Positions 17,337 through 24,691 of a stretch of DNA of 64,000 bases are shown one piece after another. Numbering within the stretch: position 1 is the first letter of the stretch; every line of letters begins with the position of its first letter. Below the pieces are notes generated by a model that was given only the letters and a program-made list of their open reading frames with translations, ran no database searches and was not told the DNA's origin. Source of the DNA: CAVVNN01 sp963749605 (lineage in GTDB: Bacteria > Actinomycetota > Thermoleophilia > Solirubrobacterales > 70-9); the NCBI GenBank assembly GCA_963749605.1, contig CAVVNN010000004.1, positions 496,001 to 560,000 on the forward strand, given 5' to 3'. Position numbers and translations under genes: made by a program.

Positions 17337-17990
17337 ATGATCCGTCAGGCGCACTCCTATCTGGTGGGCGCGATGTCCGGAGCGGCGCTGGTCGCCGCCG
17401 CCATCGCCGCATTTGTCGTGCTCGTTTCGCTCCAAGCCTTCCAGAATTGGCCGATCTCGGGCTTGGGCGAGGCAGGCGGTACGGCCGCGGTCGCGCCAGC
17501 GAAGCCGGTCTCGAGCTCGGCATCCGCGACGGTTGGGAAAGCCCCGACATCGCCCGCGCCGGGGCAGGGCACTGGAAGCGGCGGCGCTGGGCATCCGAGT
17601 GCCGGTGGGCATGCGGGCGGACTCGGCAGCGGCGCTGCGGGCACGAACGCGCCATCGACCGGTAGCCCGACTGCTGGCTCGGGCTCAGGTGGCGGCTCGG
17701 GGTCTGCGGGTGCTCCGTCGAGCCCCGTCGGAGCGGGTGGCGGCGGGTCGGCATCGGCGCCTTCGGGTGGCAAGGGCTCGGGCGACGGCGGCGGCCAGGG
17801 CGGCAGCGAAACGGTGGCGAACACCGCCAACAACACCGTCTCGCAGGTCGACGAAACCCTCGGCGAAACCGGGGTGACCGAAGGGGCGCAGGGCGTCGTC
17901 AACGGCGTCGCCGGTCCCCAATCGCCCGTCGGCCACGCGGTCGACGAAACGATCGGCGCGGTCGGCGACTTGCTCCATCCCCATCGCTGA
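17337..17990 (+). CDS. low-complexity Gly/Ser/Ala-rich membrane-anchored protein
   Basis: A 217-residue protein with one N-terminal hydrophobic segment (SGAALVAAAIAAFVVLVSLQ, about residues 14-35) followed by about 120 residues dominated by Gly, Ser, Ala and Pro. The C-terminal 60 residues are more ordered (TVANTANNTVSQVDETLGET and VGHAVDETIGAVGDLLHPHR), with two similar 'VDETxG' segments. No catalytic domain is recognised. It may be a cell-wall-associated or linker-type protein; proximity to the M23 peptidase is the only functional hint. Confidence 0.7.
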   Translation: MIRQAHSYLVGAMSGAALVAAAIAAFVVLVSLQAFQNWPISGLGEAGGTAAVAPAKPVSSSASATVGKAPTSPAPGQGTGSGGAGHPSAGGHAGGLGSGAAGTNAPSTGSPTAGSGSGGGSGSAGAPSSPVGAGGGGSASAPSGGKGSGDGGGQGGSETVANTANNTVSQVDETLGETGVTEGAQGVVNGVAGPQSPVGHAVDETIGAVGDLLHPHR

Positions 17991-18027
17991 CCGGCGACAA
18001 CGCCTCACCCGTCACAATGCCCGTCTC

Positions 18028-19332
18028 ATGGCGGAGCGTTCACAGGCAGGTACGCTGGCGAACCCAGTCGCGGGGTCTCTGGTGTACCCGGCGGGGAGTC
18101 GCGTCAACGAGAACGGGCGTCTCGAGGTCGGCGGCTGCGACACGGTCGAGCTGGCCGCGGAGCTGGGCACGCCGGCATACCTCTACGCCGAGGACGATAT
18201 GCGTGCCCGCGCTTGCGCCTACCGCGACGCGTTCGAGCGCCGGGGCGCCGAGTTCGAGGTCCTCTTCGCCAGCAAGTCGCTGCCCTGCACCGCGGCCTAC
18301 CGGCTGTTCGCCGAGGAGGGGCTCTCGGTCGACGTCGCCTCCGGCGGTGAGCTGCACATGGCGCTGCGGGCCGGCTTCGACCCGGGCCGCATCTACATGC
18401 ACGGCAACAACAAGACCGACGAGGAGATCCTCTTCGCGGCGCGCTCGGGCGTCGGCCACCTGATCCTCGATTCCTTCGACGAGATCGACCGCTGCGAGCG
18501 GCTGCTCGACCGGCCTCAGGACGTGCTGATCCGGGTTACGCCCGGGATCAAGCCCTCGACCCACGACTACGTGCAGACCGGTCAGCTGGATTCGAAGTTC
18601 GGCTTCGGCATCGAGGACGGGCTGGCGGCGCGCGCGATCGAGCGGGTGCTTGCTTCCGACACCCTCAACCTGGTCGGCCTGCACGCCCACATCGGCTCCC
18701 AGATCTTCGAGCTGGAGCCCTACACGCTGGCGATCCGCGCGATCGGCGGGCTGGCGGGCGAGTGGTGTCGGGTCGTCAACGTCGGCGGCGGCCTCGGCAT
18801 CGCCTACACCGCAGAGGACGAGCCACCGGAGATCGACGCCTACGTCGACGTCAAGGTGCGCGGCGTCGCCGAGGTGTTCGGCGAAGGGGTGAGGATCCTG
18901 ATCGAGCCGGGGCGCTCGCTGGTCGGCAACGCTGGGGTCACGGCCTACCGGGTCGGCACGGTCAAGGAGATCCCCGGAGTCCGTACCTACGTCGCGGTCG
19001 ACGGCGGCATGTCGGACAACATACGGCCGATGCTCTACGGCTCTCGCTACGAAGCGCTGATCGCCGACCGGGCCGCAGCCGCTCCGGACACCCTGGCGAC
19101 GGTCGCCGGCATGCACTGCGAGTCCGGCGACATCCTCGTCCGTGACGTGATGCTCGCCTCCCCGTCGGTGGGCGACGTCCTGGTGACGCCGGCGACCGGC
19201 GCCTACGGCTACGCGACGGCGAGCAACTACAACGGCGTGCCCCGCCCGCCGGTGATCTTCTGCCGCGACGGCAACGCCCGCGTCGTCGTCCGGCGCGAGA
19301 CCTACGAGGACCTCACCGCCCGCGATGTCTAG
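18028..19332 (+). CDS. lysA: diaminopimelate decarboxylase
   Basis: PLP enzyme for the last step of lysine synthesis: meso-diaminopimelate to lysine plus CO2. The 434-residue product has the PLP lysine at about residue 83 (FASKSLPCTAAYR), GLHAHIGSQIFELEPY, the phosphate-binding GGGLGIAY, IEPGRSLVGNAGVTAYRVG and the substrate-binding segments VDGGMSDNIRPMLYGSRYEA and CESGDIL. The gene heads an aspartate-family cluster: hom begins 8 bases before its stop. No regulatory leader is obvious in the 37-base gap upstream. Confidence 0.95.
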   Translation: MAERSQAGTLANPVAGSLVYPAGSRVNENGRLEVGGCDTVELAAELGTPAYLYAEDDMRARACAYRDAFERRGAEFEVLFASKSLPCTAAYRLFAEEGLSVDVASGGELHMALRAGFDPGRIYMHGNNKTDEEILFAARSGVGHLILDSFDEIDRCERLLDRPQDVLIRVTPGIKPSTHDYVQTGQLDSKFGFGIEDGLAARAIERVLASDTLNLVGLHAHIGSQIFELEPYTLAIRAIGGLAGEWCRVVNVGGGLGIAYTAEDEPPEIDAYVDVKVRGVAEVFGEGVRILIEPGRSLVGNAGVTAYRVGTVKEIPGVRTYVAVDGGMSDNIRPMLYGSRYEALIADRAAAAPDTLATVAGMHCESGDILVRDVMLASPSVGDVLVTPATGAYGYATASNYNGVPRPPVIFCRDGNARVVVRRETYEDLTARDV

Positions 19333-20563
19333 AGCCCATTCGAAATCCCCCGTCCGCATCGGGCTGCTGGGGCGCGGCACGGTCGGCGGCGCCTTCGCCG
19401 AGCTGCTTGCGGAGCGCGCCGAGGCGGTTGAGGCCGCAACCGGGCGGCGGGCGGAGATCGCCGGCGTCCTCACCCGCGACGAGGGCGACTTCGGCGAGAT
19501 CCTCGGGCGCTCCGACCTCATCGTCGAGCTGATCGGCGGCACCGACCCGGCGCGCCAGTACGTGCTCGACGCGCTGCGAGCGGGGCGACCCGTGGTCACC
19601 GCCAACAAGCAGCTGCTCGCCCAGCACGGCGACGAGTTGTTCGCGCTGGCCCGTGAGATGGGGGTGCAACTTCGCTTCGAGGCGGCTGTCGCCGGGGCGA
19701 TCCCGATCGTCCGCACGATCCAGGAGAGCTTCGGCGTCACCGAGGTCTCGAAGGTGTTCGGCATCGTCAACGGCACCACCAACTTCATCCTCAGCGAGAT
19801 GGCCGCCACCGGCGCGGCTTACGAGGAGGTGCTGGCCCGCGCCCAGGAGCTGGGCTATGCCGAGGCCGATCCCAGCGACGACGTCAGCGGCGCCGACGCC
19901 GCCGCGAAGATGGCGATCCTCGCCCGGCTCGCCTTCCACACCCCCGTCACCCTCGCCGAGGTTCCCCATGAGGGGATCGAGACGATTCAGCCCGACGATC
20001 TCGCCTACGCCAAGGAGCTGGGTCTCTCGCTGAAGCTGCTCGGCGTCGCCGAACGCCGCGACGGCGGCATCAGCGTCCGCGTCTTTCCCTGCTTCCTCTA
20101 CCAGGGCCACCCGCTCTCCCCGGTCGCGGGCCCGTTCAACGCGGTCATGGTCGAGGCGCCGGCGATCACCGAGGTGACGATGTCGGGGCCGGGCGCCGGT
20201 GGCGTACAGACCGCCTCGGCCGTGCTTGGCGACGTCGTCTCGATCCTCGCCGGCGAGGCGCCTGTCCACGAGACCCGCGAGGAGCTTCCGGTCGTCGCCG
20301 ACGTGACGTCCTCGTTCTACCTGCACCTGGAGGTGGCGGACCGGCCGGGGGTTCTGGCGCAGATCGCGCAGGTGCTGGGGGACAACGAGATCTCGGTGAA
20401 GAGCGTGGTGCAGCGGGGGATCGGCGACGACGCCCGGTTGGTCATGGTCGTCCACGAGTGCCTCGAGTCGCGGTTCGCGACGGCGCTCGAGCAGATTGCC
20501 GAGCTGGATGACCTGCGCTCCGCGCCGCGGGCGATCCGGGTGATCGAGAAGGAGTTCGTGTGA
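19325..20563 (+). CDS. hom: homoserine dehydrogenase with ACT domain
   Basis: NAD(P)-dependent reduction of aspartate semialdehyde to homoserine. The 412 residues hold an N-terminal Rossmann domain (GLLGRGTVGGAFAELLAERA), the dimerisation and catalytic domain (KVFGIVNGTTNFILSEMAAT, then EADPSDDVSGADAAAKMAIL) and a C-terminal ACT domain at about 335-405 (YLHLEVADRPGVLAQIAQVL), which usually binds threonine for feedback inhibition. The start overlaps the lysA stop by 8 bases, so translation is coupled. A 130-base gap that contains a structured inverted repeat separates it from thrC. Confidence 0.95.
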   Translation: MSRAHSKSPVRIGLLGRGTVGGAFAELLAERAEAVEAATGRRAEIAGVLTRDEGDFGEILGRSDLIVELIGGTDPARQYVLDALRAGRPVVTANKQLLAQHGDELFALAREMGVQLRFEAAVAGAIPIVRTIQESFGVTEVSKVFGIVNGTTNFILSEMAATGAAYEEVLARAQELGYAEADPSDDVSGADAAAKMAILARLAFHTPVTLAEVPHEGIETIQPDDLAYAKELGLSLKLLGVAERRDGGISVRVFPCFLYQGHPLSPVAGPFNAVMVEAPAITEVTMSGPGAGGVQTASAVLGDVVSILAGEAPVHETREELPVVADVTSSFYLHLEVADRPGVLAQIAQVLGDNEISVKSVVQRGIGDDARLVMVVHECLESRFATALEQIAELDDLRSAPRAIRVIEKEFV

Positions 20564-20564
20564 G

Positions 20565-20688
20565 GGCGCCGGGGGACTGTCCGTCGGTGCCTTTCACCGG
20601 CCGATGGCCGGTGAAACACAGTGCCCCTTCGGGGCAGGAATCACTCCGCGGTGCCGGGGGAGGCACCGCCAAACAGCCCCCCGACGCC
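20565..20688. repeat. structured inverted-repeat element between hom and thrC
   Basis: Two 27-base arms (20565-20591 and 20662-20688) are inverted copies matching at 22 of 27 positions. Of the five mismatches, four would be G-U pairs in RNA from the minus strand and one would remain. Between the arms lie two perfect hairpins: 20592-20616 (TTTCACCGGCC stem with loop GAT) and 20622-20636 (TGCCCC stem around UUC). A competing 8-bp stem-loop, 20648-20669, overlaps the 3' arm. It could be a REP-type palindromic element, an attenuator or an antisense RNA; none of these is proven. Confidence 0.7.
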
Positions 20689-20693
20689 CGCTG

Positions 20694-21728
20694 ATGCCCG
20701 TAGCTCTTATAGAGCGTTATCGGGATCGGTTGTCGCTGGAGCCGGATGACCCGGTGGTGACCCTGAACGAGGGGTCGACGCCCCTGATCGAGGCGCCGCG
20801 GCTCTCCGAGCGACTCGGCGTGCGGGCCTACCTGAAGTTCGAGGGCGCCAACCCCACCGGCAGCTTCAAGGACCGGGGGATGACGGTTGCGGTGTCGCGG
20901 GCGAAGGGGCGGGGGGCGGAGGCGGTGATCTGCGCCTCGACCGGGAACACGGCTGCGAGCGCCGCCGCTTACGCGGCGCGGGCCGGGCTGCGGGGAGCGG
21001 TGATCGTCCCCGAGGGGAAGATCGCAATCGGGAAGCTCGCCCAGGCCTTGATGCACGGCGCCAGGGTGGTCGCCCTGCAGGGGAACTTCGACGATGCGCT
21101 GCGGATCGTTCGGGAGCTGGCCGACAAGCACCCGATCGAGCTGGTCAACTCGGTGAATCCGTACCGGATCGAAGGACAGAAGACCGCCGCGTTTGAGGTG
21201 GTGGAGGATCTGGGGGAGGCACCGGGGGCGCTGGCGATCCCGGTCGGCAACGCCGGCAACGTCACCGCCTACTGGCGCGGGTTCCAAGAGGTCGGCGTGG
21301 CGCCGGTGCTCTACGGGTTCCAGGCCGAGGGCGCGGCGCCGCTGGTCCACGGGGCGCCCGTGGCCAACCCCGAGACCGTGGCCTCCGCGATCCGGATCGG
21401 CAACCCGGCCCGCTGGGAGGAGGCGATGGACGCCTTCACCGCTTCGCGCGGGCGCGTCGCCGCCGTCTCCGACGAGCAGATCCTCGACGCTTACCGCTGG
21501 CTCGCGGCCACGGAGGGCGTCTTCTGCGAGCCAGCCTCCGCTGCCTCGGTCGCCGGTCTGCTCGCCCACGGCCTGCCGACGCTCGAGGGCGCCGCGCCGC
21601 CGGAGTCGGTCGTCTGCGTCCTCACCGGCCACGGCCTCAAGGACCCCGACACCGCGCTGGGCAAGGCCCCGGCGGTGATCAACTGCGAGAACGACCTCAG
21701 CGCGGTCGAGCGAGTCGTATTCGAATGA
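20694..21728 (+). CDS. thrC: threonine synthase
   Basis: PLP enzyme converting O-phosphohomoserine to threonine. The 344-residue product has the PLP Lys59 in NPTGSFKDRGM, ASTGNTAASAAAYAARAG for PLP phosphate contacts, PVGNAGNVTAYWRGF and the final CVLTGHGLKDP. The ATG at 20694 begins the normal short threonine-synthase N-terminus, while earlier in-frame codons run through the structured repeat and have no similarity. thrB follows with a 4-base overlap (ATGA). Any control of thrC by the upstream repeat is conjecture. Confidence 0.95.
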   Translation: MPVALIERYRDRLSLEPDDPVVTLNEGSTPLIEAPRLSERLGVRAYLKFEGANPTGSFKDRGMTVAVSRAKGRGAEAVICASTGNTAASAAAYAARAGLRGAVIVPEGKIAIGKLAQALMHGARVVALQGNFDDALRIVRELADKHPIELVNSVNPYRIEGQKTAAFEVVEDLGEAPGALAIPVGNAGNVTAYWRGFQEVGVAPVLYGFQAEGAAPLVHGAPVANPETVASAIRIGNPARWEEAMDAFTASRGRVAAVSDEQILDAYRWLAATEGVFCEPASAASVAGLLAHGLPTLEGAAPPESVVCVLTGHGLKDPDTALGKAPAVINCENDLSAVERVVFE

Positions 21729-22606
21729 CCACCCGCCGCCGACTCGTTCGCGTTCCCGCCTCCTCGGCCAACCTCGGCCCGGGGTACGACGTGATGGCGG
21801 CGGCGGTCTCGCTGCACCTGGAGCTGGAGCTGGAGGAGACGGGGGAGTTCTCGCTCGACCCGGGCGGGCTCGAGGTCTCGAGTGGGCGCGACAACCTCGT
21901 CGTGCGGGCCTTCGAGAGCCTGCACAGCGCCGACGGCATCGCCTTCCGGCTGCGCAGCGAGATCCCACTCGCCCGCGGCCTCGGCTCCAGCGCGGCGGCG
22001 ATCGTCGCCGGCCTCTTCGCCGCCGACCATCTCTTCGAGCTGGCGCTGTCCCGGGAGGAGATGCTGGCGCGGGCGACCGAGCTGGAGGGCCACCCCGACA
22101 ACGTCGCCGCCGCGATCTACGGCGGCTTCGTCGTCTGCGGCTCCGACCCGGGGGGTGCGCCGGTCGCCGCCCGCTTCGACCCGCCGAGCGACGTCGAGGG
22201 CGTCGCCGTGGTCCCGGCCGAGGAGGTCTCGACCGAGCGCGCCCGCGAGGCGATCCCGGACGAGGTCCCGCTCGCTGACGCGGTCGCCAATATCTCGGCC
22301 GTCTCGCAGCTCGTGCTTGGACTGAAGACGGGCGACCTCGACCTCCTCGCCCGGGGCCTCTCCGACCGCATTCACCAGCCGCGCCGCCGCGACCTCTACC
22401 CCCGCTCGATGGAGCTGGTCGACTCCGCAGTCGAGCTGGGCGCCCTCGGCGCGACGATCTCCGGCGCCGGCCCGACCGTCCTCGTCTGGACCACCTGGCA
22501 GGACGCCGGCAAGGTCGCCGAGGAGCTGGAGCGTCGCTGCGAGGGTTGGGCCGAGGTCCGTCGCCTCCCCTTCACCCCCCACGGCGCCGACGTCCCCGAG
22601 CTGTAG
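21725..22606 (+). CDS. thrB: homoserine kinase
   Basis: GHMP-family kinase that phosphorylates homoserine before threonine synthase acts. The 293 residues include VRVPASSANLGPGYDVMAAA at the N-terminus, the ATP-binding PLARGLGSSAAAIVAGLFAA near residues 82-101 and GALGATISGAGPTVLVW near the C-terminus, where the glycine-rich motif 3 is expected. Its ATG overlaps the thrC stop by 4 bases, which supports coupled translation of these consecutive pathway steps. Confidence 0.95.
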   Translation: MTTRRRLVRVPASSANLGPGYDVMAAAVSLHLELELEETGEFSLDPGGLEVSSGRDNLVVRAFESLHSADGIAFRLRSEIPLARGLGSSAAAIVAGLFAADHLFELALSREEMLARATELEGHPDNVAAAIYGGFVVCGSDPGGAPVAARFDPPSDVEGVAVVPAEEVSTERAREAIPDEVPLADAVANISAVSQLVLGLKTGDLDLLARGLSDRIHQPRRRDLYPRSMELVDSAVELGALGATISGAGPTVLVWTTWQDAGKVAEELERRCEGWAEVRRLPFTPHGADVPEL

Positions 22607-22643
22607 CGAGTCCGGGTCGCCGGGCCGGCGTTACCATCGCGGT

Positions 22644-23694
22644 GTGCCGGGCAAGCTGAGATGGGTGGTGGCGACCATGGCCGCAGTCGTGGCGCTCGCG
22701 GTACCGGGCATGGCGCAGGCGACGCTCGTATTCGTCCGCAACCCGTTGCATCACCGGTTGTCTGGGCTGCCAAGGACAACGGCGCGGATGCGTACAGGTA
22801 CGCGGCCGGCGCCAATCCACGGGTTTCGCCTCGCGGTCAGACCATCGCCTTCACCCGCAGCAAAGGCGGCCTCGACGGTTCCGTGACTTGCGGTTGGACC
22901 GATCCACCGCAGCGATCGGCCCGTCCCTGCTGGGCGATTGGCGCGAACCGTACGAGTTCGACTGGTCACCTGACTCGAGCACGATCGCAGCGATGCGCGG
23001 GCCCGAAGTCGGTCCGAAGACGCTGGTCCTGATCGATGTCGCGACCGGCTCTCAGCTCATCGTCGCCAGCGGCTACTTCAGCGGTTTCAGCTTCTCGCCC
23101 GACGGCAGTGAACTCGTCTACGCGAAGGCGGGGAGCGAAAAGTACCCGCCCCACAGCGATGTCTACCGGTTCGACATCCCGATTGGCCAGTCGGTCCGCT
23201 TCGTCCCGCCGGTTCGCCTCACCCACGACCACCGCTCGATCGCGCCGCTCTGGGGCCCGAGCGGCAAGATCGTCTTCGTCAAGCTCCTTGGCGCCAAGCA
23301 GCGCAGGTACGGCCCCAAGAACGAGCTGTACCTGACGAACCCGAGCGGCGGCCAGGTAAAGCGCTTGACCCACACCAAGGTCGACCCCCTGCTGCAGGGG
23401 CTCTACCCAACCGAGTGGTCGGCCAACGGCAAGCGCCTGCTGGCCGAGTTCGAGGGCCAGGACACCAGCTACGCCGTCACCGTCAACCCCAGGACCGGCG
23501 CCCAGCGGCCGCTGGACAAGGTGGGGGAGCAGGGCTTCGTCGGCACCGCCCTCTCAGCCGACGGCAAGACGGTTCTCGGCTTCACCGGCGGCTTCGAACC
23601 CGGTCCCAACCACAACGTCGCCACAGTTCCCTACGCGGGTGGCAAGCGCAGGGTGCTCGTCCACACCGCCTTCGAACCCGACTGGAGCCGCTGA
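22644..23694 (+). pseudogene. exported TolB/WD40-like beta-propeller protein interrupted by two frameshifts
   Basis: The coding signal runs in three successive frames. The GTG at 22644 gives a signal peptide (MAAVVALAVPGMAQATLVFV). The sense then continues in a second frame from about 22755 (VVWAAKDNGADAYRYAAGAN, PRVSPRGQTIAFTR), and in a third from about 22885 to the stop (YEFDWSPDSSTIAAMRGPEV, FSFSPDGSELVYAKAG). Both changes are what a single missing base gives, and the first lies at a C-run. Motifs of the PD40/TolB propeller type, such as FSPDGSELVYA, recur about five times. Either the gene is decayed or the assembly has indels. Confidence 0.65.
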
Positions 23695-23729
23695 CCCCCT
23701 CCACACAGCGCCAACCTCCCGAGCTGTAG

Positions 23730-24170
23730 TCAGTCCAGCAGGCCGAGCTGACGCAGGATCGAGACGCTGTCGGAGTAGACGTCCTTGCGCTTGACGAGGC
23801 CGCCCTCGAAGGGGATCACGTCGAGGCCGTCCCACTCGACCCGCTTGCCGGTCGGCTCGGCGGTGAGGTCGCCGCGGCGCATCGTCTTGGCGTGGGTGGC
23901 GCTCGCGGTCCATTCCTGCACGACGAGGCCCTCGTGGACGTAGAGGCGGCGCGTCGTGAACTCGATGTCGGGCCAGGTGGCGAAGATCGAGCCGATGTGG
24001 TCGCGGACCTCCTCGCCGGTCGCCGACTCGCCGGCGGTGTGGTTGTCGAAGACCATGTCGGGCGCGTGCATCGCCACGATCGCGTCGAGGTCGTGGGAGT
24101 TCCAGGCCTCGTTGTAGCGGTCGATCGCCCCCCGCAGCGCCGTCTCGGAGTCCTTGGATCCCTCGTTCAC
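23730..24170 (-). CDS. SnoaL-like/NTF2-fold ester-cyclase-type protein
   Basis: A 146-residue protein of the SnoaL-like NTF2 superfamily. The helical start (GAIDRYNEAWNSHDLDAIVA) is followed by AMHAPDMVFDNHTAGESATG, IGSIFATWPDIEFTTRRLYV and EGLVVQEWTASATHAKTMRR, typical of polyketide cyclase-like proteins and of many proteins without proven function. I chose the GTG at 24170 because AAAGGAG sits about six bases before it; an earlier in-frame codon adds non-homologous residues. It is divergent from the cupin gene. Confidence 0.85.
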   Translation of the reverse strand: MNEGSKDSETALRGAIDRYNEAWNSHDLDAIVAMHAPDMVFDNHTAGESATGEEVRDHIGSIFATWPDIEFTTRRLYVHEGLVVQEWTASATHAKTMRRGDLTAEPTGKRVEWDGLDVIPFEGGLVKRKDVYSDSVSILRQLGLLD

Positions 24171-24244
24171 GCGTTCTCCTTTGGCGGTGGTGAAAACCCG
24201 GGGTATGGTCGCACTTCGACAACCCGTGCGCACTGGAGGATCCG

Positions 24245-24619
24245 ATGGCAGACGGCTACACGATCAAGCACCGCGACGAGTTCGAGGCGATGGAGGGCTC
24301 GGGCGACTCGACCTGGCGGCTGGCGCGCAAGGCGCTCAGCACCTCTGCCTTCGGCTTCAACCTGGTCGAGATCGCGCCCGGCGGCCAGATCCCCGAGCAC
24401 GACGAGGCCGGCAGCGGCCAGGTCGAGCTCTACGTGATCCTCGAGGGCGAGGCGACGCTGCGCATCGCCGGAGAGGACCACCCGGCCCCGGCCGGCACCT
24501 TCGCCTCGATCGAGCCGCCGGCGAGCCGCACCATTCTCAACCGCTCCGACGCCCCGGTCACCGCGCTGCTGATCGGCGTCCACCCCGAGGGCGAATACGA
24601 GCCCCCGTCGTTCGCGTAG
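24245..24619 (+). CDS. cupin-domain protein
   Basis: A 124-residue single-domain cupin. The fold is recognisable from FNLVEIAPGGQIPEHDEAGS (a conserved cupin strand with His) and ELYVILEGEATLRIAGEDHP (cupin motif 1 end), with HPAPAGTFASIEPPASRTIL as motif 2. Some metal ligands are present (His of PEHDE, Glu), but the canonical HxH is not complete. The start has the ribosome binding site GGAGG. The function may be small-molecule binding or isomerisation; nothing in the neighbours fixes it. Confidence 0.85.
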   Translation: MADGYTIKHRDEFEAMEGSGDSTWRLARKALSTSAFGFNLVEIAPGGQIPEHDEAGSGQVELYVILEGEATLRIAGEDHPAPAGTFASIEPPASRTILNRSDAPVTALLIGVHPEGEYEPPSFA

Positions 24620-24622
24620 CCC

Positions 24623-24628
24623 TATAAT
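24623..24628 (+). promoter_or_regulatory. gltB: consensus -10 hexamer TATAAT ahead of gltB
   Basis: A perfect TATAAT lies just after the cupin stop codon and 63 bases before the gltB start codon. No good -35 element is visible at the usual distance, so initiation may depend on an activator or a different sigma. The sequence is unusually AT-rich for this GC-rich window. Confidence 0.45.
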
Positions 24629-24691
24629 GCGCCGCTCTCGTCAACCCGTCGCGCGCCCGCTCGGAGAAGGCGCGGAACCCGGGAGGTAAAC

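Noticed and set aside
22661..23032. An independent small protein gene in the second frame
   Set aside because: Its middle part matches the continuation of the beta-propeller protein; the start is an out-of-frame ATG inside the signal-peptide coding region.
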